Origin: Marchantia polymorpha subsp. ruderalis
Taxonomy: Eukaryota; Streptophyta; Marchantiopsida; Marchantiales; Marchantiaceae
Assembly: GCA_037833965.1 (NCBI GenBank)
Contig: AP031353.1
Coordinates: 18,540,501 to 18,604,500 of the forward strand
Reading direction: 5' to 3'
Length of the DNA stretch: 64,000 nucleotides
The notes beneath the pieces were generated by a model. That model searched no databases. It saw only the letters and a list, made by a program, of their open reading frames with translations, and was not told the DNA's origin. A program made the translations under genes and the position numbers. Positions 23,301-35,491 of the stretch are shown one piece after another. Position 1 is the first letter of the stretch. Each line of letters opens with the position of its first letter.

Positions 23301-24285
23301 GAACTCCCTTATGCGTAGGCGGAATCCCCGGCGGAGTTTCCGCCGGCGCCGAACTTCATCTTCCTGTGCGTAGGCACTCGCCTATGCGTGGGCGAATTTC
23401 GTCCGCACACAGAACGTTCGTCCGCGCAGGTCCCTCGCCGTAAACGCAGCGCCGAAGGCGGCTGTGCCGAAGGTGTTGACCCCGGTCAACGGACTCCGTC
23501 CAGTCTGTCCATCTCTCTCGCCTCTCCGTCGGCACTCTTGTCTCCGGAACCCTGACCGGCCGAAGGCGCACTCGTTTGTTCCGTCCGTACAGTCCGTATA
23601 GTCCGTACGGATTTTGCTACTCCGTTGGGTCCTCACCCAACCGTGATGCGCTGGCGCCAAAGGCGCCGTACAAGTTCCAACCCCGAAGGCGGATTTCTAG
23701 GGCCGAAGGCGGACTTCCCGCCGACGCTGAAGCGCCTATGCGTAGGAGTTTTCCGTTTGCCTATGCGTAGGTGCAAGTCCTCTCCGCCTATGTGTAGACG
23801 GCATTCTCGGCGGACTTCCCGCCGACGTCAAACCCTATTTCGCCTATGCGTAGGTGAACTTCCCTCGCCTATGCGTAGGCGAAGGTCTTCGTATCTTTCG
23901 ACCGTCACAACTCCCTGAGTCCTGATCCGTTCCGGGCGTTCTTGAGCTCGTCAGAACCAGCGCGTCAAGGTCTTTTCAACGAAACCCTAACCAAGTCAAG
24001 GCGTTTGGAAATTGCTTAGATTCTGAGGAATTCCTCTAGCGCCAAAGGCGTAGCGCCGAAGGCGGATTATGCGCCTTGCGCCGAAGGGATACTCCTTCAG
24101 AGCCCGTCGTTTAGGGCGGCGTCTGTTCCAGACGTTGCACCCAACTCCTGGATTCTACGAGATTCTACGAGATCATCCAGTTTCACTCTATTTTGGTGCA
24201 CCGATGGCTATTTACACTGCTGCCGCGGTAAAGTTTTCCAAAAATGTTTTAAATTCCGCAAAAATACCAAAAGTGGGGTACCACA
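20343..24285 (-). mobile_element. Family X giant LTR, copy 6: 3' LTR of G2 (subfamily B)
   Basis: The LTR starts TGTGGTACCCCAC at 24285 (minus orientation), directly after the end of the G2 pol gene and a purine-rich tract. It contains the leader (about 23025-24285), the N-terminal X domain (about 22005-23024; MSTSVRLRMVPVKLPQ, KFLLWGWNYV), the linker with CGCCTATGCGTAGGCG palindromes, and the start of the coiled coil. It is cut at 20343 by copy 5, and the rest is not in the window. It shows that X is the LTR of a gypsy element. The copy is broken. Confidence 0.8.
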
Positions 24286-24300
24286 TGCTTCCCTCCTCAA
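24286..24300 (-). other. Polypurine tract of G2
   Basis: On the minus strand TTGAGGAGGGAAGCA stands directly before the LTR start TGTGG. A polypurine tract at this place primes plus-strand DNA in LTR retrotransposons. It lies about 25 bp beyond the end of pol and links G2 to the X-type LTR. Confidence 0.7.
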
Positions 24301-24322
24301 TTGTGAGCGCCCACGCGAACAC

Positions 24323-26819
24323 TCATACGTGGTATTTCTTCAAACGCCACCCGTTCACTCGGGTGCCTAGTAATTCTCCGGTCAAGTCCGCAAGTTGGAT
24401 GGATCCGTTCGGAAAGATCTCGATGACTCTGTAGGGTCCCATCCATCTCAGGTGCAGCTTGCCTGGGAATCGGGCATGCCTACTATCGTAGAGCAACGCC
24501 AAATCACCTTTCTGGAGGAGCACTGGTTTGATCCTCTGATCATACCTCTCCTTTCTGCGAAGCTGAATACGCCTGGTGCGTTCTTCGGCTTCTCGTCTTC
24601 TTTCCTCCAGTACCATGACTTCCTGCAACCTGTAGAGTTGACTCCCTTCTGCACTCACCCGTCTTAAGTCCAATGTTTGTTGGGTGGGTACTTCGAATTC
24701 GATTGGCAGGATCAGATGTTGACCGTACACCAAAAAGTATGGTTTTTGCTTTGTGGTAATCTTCTCGGTTGTCCGGTATGCCCATAATGCGGCTGCTAAC
24801 TTCGTGTCCCAGTCGTGTGCGTGGTTTACCGTGACCTTGAGCAGGATTTTGCACAGCAGACCATTGGACTTCTACGTCAATCCATTTGCCTTGGGGTTGT
24901 ATGGTGTACTCTTCCGGTGCTTGATGTGAAAATGCCGTGTCAGATCTTCGATTATCTGGTTCAAAAAGTCAGTGCCTCGGTCGCTGACTAGTTCTAAAGG
25001 ACAACCGTAGTGCGTGATGATCAATTCAAACAGGAAGGTCGCCACCGTGACTGCATCATCCCTTTGAGTGGCCTTGGCCTCCACCATCTTGGTTGCGTAA
25101 TCCGTCGCTACCAGGATGTAGCGCCTTCGTGTGTTCCTAGTCATTGGCCCTACGAAGTCAATGCCCCACTTCTCAAAAGGTGCTGAAGGCATGATGGGAG
25201 TCAGGGGCCACCGCGTTGTAGGCGTTGGTCTCCCTGTCCTTTGGCAACTGTCGCACTTTCGAATGTAGTCGAGAACATCCTTAAACATGGTCGGCCACCA
25301 ATATCCTGCATTCACAATCTTCGTGACCGTATTCCGGGTGGCATAGTGACCACCCGCATCTTCTGTGTGCATCGCGCTTACTACCCGTGGAACCTCCGAT
25401 TCCTCCAGGCATCTGCACAATCGTTCGTCCGCCATCTTCTTGAACAAAACTCCTTGTTGAAGTTGATACGGGCTAGCCTTATGTACAAAGACAGTCCTTT
25501 GCTCAACGTCCATGCCCTCGGGACATTGAAGCGTGAGCAGGTACCGGTACAACTCTGCATATCGGGACTCATGGCCAGCGGACAACTGAAAAAGTTGTTC
25601 GTCCGGGAAGTCATCCACTAGTTCCTCCTCTGTAGGCTGGGTTCACAATCTGGATAAGTAATCTGCGTTTTTGTGGTGCACTCCCTTCCTGGTCTGTACT
25701 GTGTAGGTAAACTCATGCAGCAACAGCACCCATCTGGCTATCCGGCCAGACAGATATGCTTTCTTTACTAGATGCTGCAAGGCATAGTGATCCACATGGA
25801 ACACAAACTCGTAGCAGATTAGGTAATGTCTAAACTTCTTGCAGGAATACACCATTCCAACGCCTCTCTCTTCGTCGTGGTGTACTTGCTTTCTGCTAGC
25901 GATAGCTGACGGCTCGCAAAATAAATCGGGTAGCCCTTTTTGTTGTCATCCTTCTGACTTAAGACGACACCGATGGCGAATGCCGATGTGTCGACGTAGA
26001 CGTGGAAAGGCCGGTCCCAGTCTGGACTCCTTAGTACCGGAGCGGTCGTCAGTTTAGCTTTGAGAGCCTCGAACGCTGACTGCTGCTTCTCACCCCATTC
26101 ATAGGGCTCGTCCTTCTTTAGCAACTTGGTCAGGTTGGCCGTCAAGATCGCATACATGTGTATGAATCTTTGGTAGTATCCCACATGACCAAGAAATGCG
26201 CGCAGCTCCCTCAGATTCGTTGGTGGCTCTAGTTCGAGGATGACCTTAACCTTCTCGGTGTCTACTGCAATGCCATTCGACGAAACTCGATGACCCAACA
26301 AGATTCCGCTGGTCATGAAGAAAAAACATTTCTCGGGGTGCAGCGATAAACTTCTCTCCCTGCATCTATCAAAGGTCTGTCTCAGGTGCGCCTGGTGTTC
26401 TAACCGTTTTCCAAAGACGCAGAAGTCGTCTATGAATATTTCTAAGAACTTCCGCAACTGCTCCTAGAAAATGTTGGTCATCATTCGCTGGAAGGTGGCA
26501 GGTGCATTGCATAGACCAAAGGGCATCTTGTGGTACGCGTAGGTTCCCCAATCGGTTGTGAATGTTGTCTTATCCTTGTCCTGCTCCCGGATAGACACCT
26601 GATTGTAACCCGAGAACCCGTCTAGAAAACTGTAGCACTCATGTCCCGCGACATGGTCTAAAATGGCATCTGTGAATGGAAGAGGGTGATGATCCTTACG
26701 CGTTGCCGCGTTCAACTTTCTGAAATTCTGACACACCCTTATCTTACCCGTCAATTTCTTGGGTACGATGACAATTGGAGATACCCATTCACTGCTAAGC
26801 ATTGGGTATATAATACCTG
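24323..26819 (-). pseudogene. G2 pol region (RT, RNase H, integrase)
   Basis: From right to left on the minus strand, RT has EWVSPIVIVPKK, FLDGFSGYNQV, MPFGLCNAPATFQRM and the catalytic FIDDFCVFGKR. RNase H has PFHVYVDTSAF, FASRQLSLAESKY and HKNADYLSRL. Integrase has an HHCC-type domain ending CDSCQRTGRP, and its core has KWGIDFVGPM and ELVSDRGTDF. The C-terminal part (GDLALLYDSR, RWMGPYRVIEI) reads up to about 24323. RT continues beyond copy 7 at 39562-39605. It is close in style to G3 pol, so both probably belong to the same broad plant gypsy lineage. Confidence 0.85.
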
Positions 26820-26984
26820 CGCTCTGTAATAACCCACCAAAGGCTAAAACTGCAGTATGGTGGTAAAAAGATCAAACCCACAGGGACAGAGGCAACACAC
26901 AGAGTACAAAGTGTCACGTTTAACAAACTTTTGTAGAGTTTGAATTCTCAGGTGACTGTCACTCCCAGAAATACTGCAGTGCTC

Positions 26985-27066
26985 GACTCGGAGGCCACTC
27001 GGAGGATGCTCGACTCGGAGGTCACTCGGAGGATGCTCGACTCGGAGGATGCTCGGAGGATGCACA
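26985..27066. repeat. Short GAGTCGAGCATCCTCC minisatellite in X copy 7
   Basis: Near-tandem units of CTCGACTCGGAGGATG and CCACTCGGAGGATG type repeat several times. Shorter versions lie at the same place in copy 4 (about 3240-3300) and copy 1 (about 1459-1496). It is a subfamily A feature of the 3' noncoding region. Confidence 0.6.
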
Positions 27067-28526
27067 GTGCAGCGTAGGTCACTCAACACACACACACACA
27101 CACACCTGAAACTGGCAAAAGCACAACTCGGAGGTCGGTCAGGACCTCCGCTTCGGATTTCAGGGGGAAAGTAGCTCAAAGGTTCACTCAGAGGCTCTGC
27201 AGGTAGTGACTCCCACTCCAACTTTTACTGCCCTTCCGCCAGGAACTAGCGTAGGGAATCCGGACTGGACTTCCCACTTCGGATCGAAGTCCCTCATACG
27301 CCGGGTACGTCACCCTCGACTCACACCAAACGCAGAGAGTACAGGCCCGACTGAGAACTCAACTGAGACACAATCCAGTAACACACACACACAACCTGAA
27401 TTGCAAACCAAGGCTTACACGAAGTAATAAAACTTCACTTTGGCATTCAGGGGAAACTTCCCGTAGGATTACAATCAGGATATGTCACTCGAAGGAGTAA
27501 GGGGGAATTGTTCAAGTCTCTAACTCGCAGCCGGCTCTGAGCATCAGAAATCACCCGGAGGTGCAGATCCGCACTACTCAAGTCTCTAACCGGGTACTAG
27601 CTCTGAACATTCAGCCGAAGGCCTTCAACTACAACATACGGTAACTTCGCTATGCTGCAGCTTCTCTACGTGGTGCCAGGACCAAATGCACAAACACGCC
27701 AAGAAAGTGAGTTCCTGATCTGCACTTCCGAAACTGGAAGAGTCCCAAGGCAAAACGCCTTGATTTACTTTATACCCTCTAAGGTCCTAACTAACACTAC
27801 GCTATCCTATCTGCTACTCGCAACACCTGCACGAAACCAAACTACGCTACTGCACTCTGCAGATCCGGTGCTGCGCCTCCTGCGCGCCGGACTGCCTCGC
27901 TCTCTATCTCTACCTTGCCAATCTTCCGACCGGCTGCGCAATCCCAAACGCCAAAGGGCTGCAGTCACTTCCGACTCTAAGTGCGCCATAGTGTCGCGCG
28001 CACCCGACAAGAAGATTTCTAATTTCCTTGCTACTCGCCGCCGACTCCGACTGTCACCCTCCGTCAATGCCGCCGCCCGAAGCTCAAACTCCCTGAGTGT
28101 GATCTTCTCTTGAGCTGCCACCTCCCAATGGGCGTATCCTTTTAGACAGTGAGTCACCCGCGTCGCCAACTCTTCTCGCGTCCGGCAGCTGCCTTCCACC
28201 TCTGCTAGCTGCATTTCCGCATCTGCGCGCTGCGCCCTCAAATCCGCGCACTCGGATTGCAAGTTGCGCAACAACTCCTCATCCTCCTTGCGTGTACTTT
28301 GACTTTCTTCTAATGCGCGCTTCTGGCGCGCAAGCTCTTCTGTTAAGATGCGGTTTTGTCTCCGCTCTTCCTGCAATTCCGACTCGATCTTTGCCCGCAT
28401 TAGCTCGACATCCGCCTGGTCTTTTGTCGCCGCATCCTCCCTCTGTTGTTGCAGGGTTTGGTATAGCCTCTGTGTGACCGCCAGGTGCTGTCGGAGGGCA
28501 GTGTTCCTATCCTGCAATGTTTGGCA

Positions 28527-29356
28527 TGTAAGACCGGGTGTTGCACATATGTACTAAGTCTTAGAAGTGGTCAAGGGAATAAGGATGATTAGCCAAGGCA
28601 TAGCTAAGACTAGCTAGTTATGACTAAACTAGTTAGTTATAACTAAGTTTATCTAGTCATGACTAAGTTTAGCTACAATGTCTATAGTTGGCGGAGTAAT
28701 TAGCGGAGTTCTAGAAGAATGGAGTGAGCACTTCTATTTTGTCTTATACAAAAGTTCTAGATTCCAAGGGATTAGATATTTGACTAGAAGCTTGGATTTG
28801 ATTGGTTTGACTAAATGTATGAAAGATGATTGGCTAGACTAAGTCTAATGTTGACTTAGTGGCTAGGAAGCTTGTAGAAGTTTAAAAGCTTCAAATGGCA
28901 TGTCGCCACCTCAACCTTGGATTCCGGAAGCTTCTAGAAGGTTTAGGTAGGCCAATGGCATGTTGCCACGTAGAGAAGGTTAGTCAAACTTACCTAGGTA
29001 AATGTAAGTTAGGAGAAATTACCACATGTTACTATGGTAACTTCTCAAGTAGTATAAATAGAGAGGTAGAGTAGCACCTCTCAAGCAAGTTTGGAGAGTC
29101 ATGTGTGAGGACTTGTTTCAGTAATGAAGGAGTGAAGTTTTTGAGTATCTTGGAGTATCGACGTGTGTTTGCGTTTATGTGAAGAGGGTGATGTGAGGAG
29201 AGTTTGTGTGTGAGTTAGAGTGATACATGAGAGTTTATGAGAGAGAAGGTGTTTGGGACATGAGTGAGAGTATGAATCCTAGTCTTCTAGAATCATGATG
29301 AGCTACCAAAAAGCCATCTGAGGTAAACCTGAGTGAGAGTCAGCCCGGAGGTTGCA
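28527..29356 (+). repeat. G3 5' LTR
   Basis: The 830-bp LTR begins TGTAAGACCGGG and ends CGGAGGTTGCA. It has a TATA box (TATAAATA) at 29053-29060. It is nearly identical to 35492-36321. Confidence 0.95.
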
Positions 29357-29360
29357 TTTT

Positions 29361-29379
29361 TGGTTCCGTTGCCGGGACC
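29361..29379 (+). other. G3 primer binding site
   Basis: TGGTTCCGTTGCCGGGACC begins four bases after the LTR. It has the TGGNNCCGTTGCCGGG form common in plant gypsy elements. Confidence 0.75.
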
Positions 29380-30034
29380 TCAATCTAGAAGGCGGAATGT
29401 TTAGGATTCGATTTCTAGCTCCAGAGAAAATATCCATGAGGGATCACTTGGTGTTAACATTGGGGAATGAAAGAGCGGAGAGTGTGCTTGAGAGCGAAAT
29501 TCCTTTTGTGTATCCCATAGTCTCATATGATAGCCTAGAAGTGATTTTGTATGTTTTGTTCACGTAAACATGTCTTTTTGAGAGAAAAGTGATCTTAGAC
29601 ACCGAAAAAGTATTTTTGAAGGTATTCTTTCAAAGTTTTATTGATTTTAGAGTAGAAGATAGAGAACATTTACGTTTTTGTTTCAGGTCCAGATCATGTG
29701 TTAACAGAAAGATATGAGAATTAGAAGTTGAGTGGGTTTTCACGGGTATCAAAAGTCTGCTCTCTGGAAAGTTTGTACAGAGTTGATTACTTTTTCTGTA
29801 TTTTGAATTAGGCTTTGAAACTTCGTACGAGTGTGTATTGGAAGATAAGCTACGTTTGAGTGAAAATTTCACTGAGAGATCACGTCTAGAGACGAAGTTA
29901 TGTTGATTTGAAGTTGAGGGGGTACAAAAGCAAGATAACAAAGCAAAAGTTTTTGATTTCTTTATTCACAGTTTTCGTCAAGTAGATAGCGTTTCTGGGA
30001 GAGGTCTTTTGAGTGGTTTCTACCTTATGGGAAA
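29380..30034 (+). other. G3 leader, noncoding
   Basis: About 650 bp lies between the primer site and the first ORF. I see no domain or strong secondary signal in it. Confidence 0.5.
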
Positions 30035-30478
30035 ATGAGTGAACAAGAAGGTTGGAAGGTTAGGTTATCCAAAGTACCTCAAGGCTTGGATGTTATAGTG
30101 TCTTTAGACTTCAATACAAGAGAATTCAAGGTGGAGTTTGAAGAAAGAGTAGTGAGTCAATCTCCAAGAGTCAAACGTGAAACTTGTTTTTATTGTGGAG
30201 AGGAGGGCCATAAGGTTGTCAATTGTTCCCTGCGGAACAAAGATAGAAGATTGAGGAGCAAGAGGAACTTGGGAGATTTGAAACTTCACTTGGGACCATC
30301 ATCGCCACATGAATCCCAAAGCGCGACCTTCTGTGACAATTGCGGAGTGATTGGGCTACCAGCGGGACACGAATGCAGCGGAGTGAAGGCACTTCTGGAA
30401 TCACTTGTAGAAGGGTTTGACGGCAAGCTAAGTGCTGAAACAGAGAAAGTGACCTCAGCGGGTTCAAGCTCCAACTGA
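30035..30478 (+). CDS. G3 leader ORF, zinc-knuckle protein
   Basis: This frame of 147 codons lies upstream of gag. It begins MSEQEGWKVRLSKVPQGLD. It has one canonical CX2CX4HX4C knuckle, CFYCGEEGHKVVNC (about residues 51-64), and a second Cys/His cluster, FCDNCGVIGLPAGHEC. A knuckle upstream of, and separate from, the capsid frame is unusual, because the knuckle normally follows the capsid domain, as it also does in this element. It may bind nucleic acid as an accessory protein, which is inference. Confidence 0.6.
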   Translation: MSEQEGWKVRLSKVPQGLDVIVSLDFNTREFKVEFEERVVSQSPRVKRETCFYCGEEGHKVVNCSLRNKDRRLRSKRNLGDLKLHLGPSSPHESQSATFCDNCGVIGLPAGHECSGVKALLESLVEGFDGKLSAETEKVTSAGSSSN

Positions 30479-30701
30479 AGATGGAGATCATCATTCGAAT
30501 GATGGAGAAGATGATGATGAGGGTAAGACTCATCGTATGCCTAGGAGAGGAGAGAGCTTTGGCTATCTTGGAACAACCAATTCCTTTTGTGTTTCCTTTG
30601 ATGAATTACTCAAGGATGGAGTTAGTGTTGTTTATATTGTATTAGGAAGCCCCATATAAATTTCCAATAGAAAAGAAAAAAAAATAAAAAATTAGTGGGA
30701 A

Positions 30702-31560
30702 ATGGGCAAGCTTCCGGTATTTTATGGGAGGGAGAATGAGGATGTAGAAGCTTTTGTTAGGGACTTCAAGAGGGCTTGCATAGGAAACAATGAGAGGAAG
30801 AAGGACAAGTGGGCTATGCTTTTGCCGGATTTCTTGGAAGATTCTGCTCTCAAGTGGTACAAGGAGTACAAGAGGGAGCATTCAGAGGACGACACGTGGG
30901 AGACATTAACGGAGAACCTGATCGAAAACTTTCTTCCTAGTGAAAGTTATGAAAAGTTGATGTGTGAGGTCACCTTCTTGAAACAAGGAGAGAACGAGAA
31001 GGTGAGGACCTATGTGGAGAGAACCGAGAAGTTGGAATCTAGATTCCACATGGTGTTGAGGAAGGGCGGAGATGAAGTGGATGCTACAATGGTGGGGATA
31101 AGGGCGATGCTCATGAAGAACTTCGTTGGAGGTTTGAGACCTGAGATTTGAAGTAAGGTGAGATACGAGAAGCCCTCTTCTAAGGCTGAAGCCATTCGAA
31201 TTGCTATTAGAATGGAGGAGAGCTTAGAAGATGATGATTCTAGCTTGGTGGCTAAAGAAGTAGCTCCACCGGTTGTAGGAAGGTCCATTGTTTCAAACCC
31301 TTCTACTTCATCCACGATAGCGAATCCTAGTGTGGATTTTCAAAATGAGTTGAAATCTATCACGGAGACTCTAGCAGACCTCAAGATCAATGTAGTACAG
31401 TTGTGGGAGAAGAGGAATCAGAACGTAGGAGGAGGCTCTAGGGGTTATGGAAATTATCCTCCAAGAGGAAATCCACCTTCAGGAAACTTTGCGGTTTCTT
31501 GCTTTTCTTGTGGAGGTCCTCATTTTCAGAGGAATTGTCCTAACCCTCGACAACATGATG
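30702..31560 (+). CDS. G3 gag region
   Basis: The capsid-type domain reads YGRENEDVEAFVRDFKRAC ... ALKWYKEYKREH ... DDTWETLTENLIENFLP, a classic retrotransposon gag core. A helical segment and a zinc knuckle (CFSCGGPHFQRNC near 31500) follow. It would package element RNA in a virus-like particle. It lies directly upstream of protease and pol. Confidence 0.85.
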
Positions 31561-31989
31561 GAGTTCGGCACAACAACAATGCACCGGCCACGCAACAAGC
31601 CAAGGATAAGGGAGTAGCATCCATTGATGTATTCCCTCATCAATGCACTTTTGAGAAAGGGGAGAGCTCAAAATCGAAAGTGGATATCCTTGCCCATGAG
31701 AAGAAGCGTGCCCGATTTGCGGACGAGTCAATTTTCATGGAGGACACGCCAAGTCGAAGTACACGGTCAAGTGGAGTGAGTCAACCAAGAGTACCAAGGA
31801 AGAAGTTGGGCATGGATGACTTTTCCATTTCATCTTCTCAAGCTAAGTATGACGTGGTGGAGGATGTAGGAAATCAGAAGGCCAATATAACAGTTGGTCA
31901 GCTGATTGCCTTGAATCCAGCCATTCGGAAGGAGTTAAGAGGAGGTCTTAGCTCCACAAGGACCAAGAAGCGGAAATCTAAGGGGAAGG

Positions 31990-34900
31990 CTCACATGACC
32001 AATGTGGGAGTTGGGGTGGTGGATGCGGCTGCTTCGGAGGTATGTACACATGCTTCAAAGATCGAAGTGAGGATCAATGGACATGATGTATCAGATGTGT
32101 TGGTTGATGGTGGATCGGCTGTGAATGCCATGTCTGAGAGGTTGATGCAGAAGTTGGGTATGCAACCTTCTAGACCTTCTAGCATAATTGTTGGTATGGC
32201 CAACAAACAGAAGGTAAGACCACTGGGGGTGGTAGACAAAGTTGTGGTTAGTGTGAGGGGAGTGCAAACTTTGCTTTCCTTCCAAATTCTCAAGGAAGCT
32301 AGCTACGACTTGCTGTTGGGACGTCCTTGGTTGAGGGCAGTAAGGACTACGGACCGATGGCACAAGGGCTATTTAAGGATAGGCCCAAAGAACCATCGAG
32401 TTAAGGTTCCTTTGACGAGAGGAGGGGAATCCACCACTGACTCAGATAGACCAACTGACGAGTATTGGGAATCTGAGAGTGAAGAGAGTGGTAGCTTTTC
32501 AGAAGTTGACACAGACATCTCAACTTCTGATCAAGAAACATCATCAGAGTACTCTTCTGATGATAATGTTCAAGTACAAGTCATTGCTGCCATGGAGTTG
32601 TTGCCTAGGCCTGGAGTGAAGAAAGATCCTGACAAAGTGGAGATGAGCGAAGAGGAGGTGTGTCGACGACTGTCCACTCTCAGGTTTGGTCCCAAGGTTA
32701 TCAAGGAGGAAAAGGCAAAGTTTCTGGATATATTTCGCAAATATATTCATGTTTTTGCCTTTAGTTACAAGGATCTTAAGCATGTGACGTTGGAGACTCA
32801 TCGCATCGAGTTGGAGGAGAAAGCTCGTCCTATTCGGCAAAAGCAACGCCGAATAAATCCACCTACGGCTCTTGTGGTGAAGGAGGAGATCGACAAGCTC
32901 AAGGAGGCTGGCTTCATCTACGAGGTAGAAAATTCTCAATGGGTGTCTCCAATTGTGATAGTGAAGAAGAAGAATGGTAAGCTACGAGTGTGCGTAGATT
33001 ACAAAAAGTTGAATGCTGTCACAAAGAAAGACTACTATCCCTTGCCTTTCATAGATGAGATTCTAGAGGAGGTTGCTGGCCATGAGTGGTATAGTTTTGG
33101 AGATGGTTATAGTGGCTATAACCAAATCCAAATTGCCTTAGAAGACCAACTCAAAACAAATTTTACCACTCCATGGGGAACCTTCGCTTTTAGAGTGATG
33201 CCGTTTGGTCTATGTAATGCTCCTGCCACTTTTCAAAGGTTCATGAATAGAGTGTTCGAACCTTTCATTGGAAAGTTTGTAAGGGATTTCATAGATGATT
33301 TTTGTGTTTACGGGAGGAAAGCGGATCATTTTGATCATTTGATCAAAATACTTCAACGGCTGGAGGAAGCTAAGGCTTCACTCAATCCAGAAAAATGCAT
33401 TTTTGGATGTGAGGAAGGCCTATTGTTGGGGCATATCATCTCCAAGAATGGTATAGCGGTGGACCCAGAGAAGGTGACACGGATCATGGAGTTACCTTTT
33501 CCGGCGACTTTAACCAAGTTGAGGCAATTCCTTGGTATGGTGGGGTACTATCGACGGTTCATCTTGTCCTTCTCCAACAAAGCTCATGCCTTGACAAATT
33601 ACATGAAGAAGGGAGTGGAGTACGAACTCATTTTCAAGGATGAAGCTGCAAAGACGGCGTTCGAAGTTCTCAAAAAGGCGTTGGTGACGGCTCCAATTTT
33701 GGCGAAACCGGATTGGGGTAAACCTTTCATTCTCTACACAGATGCATCAAATATTGCTGTAGGATGCACCTTGAGTCAATTAGATGATGAAAAGCATGAT
33801 CATCCAATTGCCTATGCTAGTAGACAAATGGTTCAAGCGGAGAAGAACTACTTAGTGACAGAGAGAGAGGCCTTAGCTGTAATCTTCTCACTTAAGAAGT
33901 TTCGACATTATTTGTTGGGTGGGTGATTCACTATAGTGACTGATCATAAGGCTTTGAAATACATTTTCAACAAGCCTAATGCTGAAGGGAGGATAGCTAG
34001 ATGGAAGCTACTACTAGCAGAGTTTGATTATACCATTGAGGATAGACCTGGAAAGAAGCATGCTAATGCGGATTTGATGTCGAGAGCATATGATGATGGA
34101 GGAGATCAGTCAGTAGATGACACCTTTCCGGATGAGGACTTGCTAGTCATGGACACGGCGACAACAGTACCGGAGGAGTACAAGGAAATTTGGGATTTCA
34201 TTTCTAGAGGAGAGTTTCCTCAAGGAATGCATCAAAGGGAGAAAAATGCATTAGTGAAGAGATGTCAACCTTATATGATCATGGAGAAGGTACTTTTTCA
34301 TCAAGGAGCTGACGGACTTCTACGAAGGGCGGTTGGGAGGGGAGAGGCACTACAACTCATGAAGGAGTTTCATGATGGTGCAGTATGTGGAGGACATTTT
34401 GCGGGGAAGGTAACTGCCTTCAAAATTCTTGATGCTGGTTATCATTGGAAGGGTATTTTTAAGGATTGTGTGGAATATTGCAAAAGTTGTGATGTGTGTC
34501 AAGCTTTTGCTAAAAAGTCCATGAAAACCCCTCCTATGATTTCTGTACCAGTGTTAGGTCCTTTTGAAAAGTGGGGAATAGATTTTGTAGGTCCTTTGAA
34601 TCTTACTCCTCGAGGGAATAAGTTCATTGTGATAGCTACAGATTATCTTACGAAGTGGGTAGAGGCAAGATCACTTAAATCTACTAATGAGAAGGAGGTT
34701 GGTAGATTTTTGTATGAGAGAATCATTACTCGATTTGGTTGTCCATTGGAGTTAGTATCAGATAGAGGAGGAGAATTTGTGGGAAGTATGATTCAAGCCA
34801 TGTTGGAGCACTTTTCCATCAAGGCTCGAGTGACCACTTCCTACAAACCTAACGCTAACGGGTTGGCGGAGCGGACCAACTACACTTTCTGTATGATGTT

Positions 34901-35468
34901 GGCCAAGAATGCAGACATGGACGTGAGTAAACACAATTGGGACAAGAGGCTCCATGCTATCTTATGGGAGTATCGCACAACATGGAAGACATCTACCGGA
35001 TACTCACCTTTTCGGATGGTGTATGGAGTTGAGTCAAAACTTCCCATACAGTTTGACTTGACAACATTCACAACAATCCAGCAAAGGTTGAAGAAATCAA
35101 ATGGAGCAGAAGCCATCAAGTCTCGCCAACAACAATTGATGGAGTTGGAGGAAGCTCGAGCACTAGCCATGATACGAGTGGAGCGGGCTCAACAGTTGCA
35201 GAAGAAGTATCACGACAAACGAAGTGGAAACCAGAACTTGAAGCCGTTCAAGGAAGGTGATTGGGTGATGCTCTTTGATGCAATTAGATACAAGAGAGCT
35301 AGGAAAAAGTTTCTTCCTAAGTATTTTGGACCTTTCATAGTAAGTAAGGTGTGGGGAAATTTCACTTATGACATCAAGGAGTTAGAGGGACGTCACTTCG
35401 ATCGAGTCAACCACGACAAGTTGAAGTTATTCCATCGAAGATCAGATTCTTTCACTCCGAGGGCGTAG
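31990..35468 (+). CDS. G3 protease, RT, RNase H and integrase region
   Basis: The protease motif is VLVDGGSAVNAMSERLM (about 32098). RT has SQWVSPIVIVKKKNGKLRVC, FGDGYSGYNQIQ, MPFGLCNAPATFQRF and the catalytic FIDDFCVYG (about 33288). RNase H has FILYTDASN, YASRQMVQAEKNY and IVTDHKALKYIF. Integrase has the zinc domain (GHFAGKVTAFKIL ... CKSCDVCQAF) and the core (KWGIDFVGPL, ELVSDRGGEF, NANGLAERTN). The C-terminal tail has FGPFIVSKVWGNFTYDIKEL, and coding ends just before the polypurine tract. The layout and motifs are those of plant non-chromodomain gypsy elements. Confidence 0.88.
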
Positions 35469-35482
35469 TGAAATCTTGGTCC

Positions 35483-35491
35483 GGGGGTAAA
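35483..35491 (+). other. G3 polypurine tract
   Basis: GGGGGTAAA lies immediately before the right LTR (TGTAAGACC at 35492), the expected place for plus-strand priming. Confidence 0.65.
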
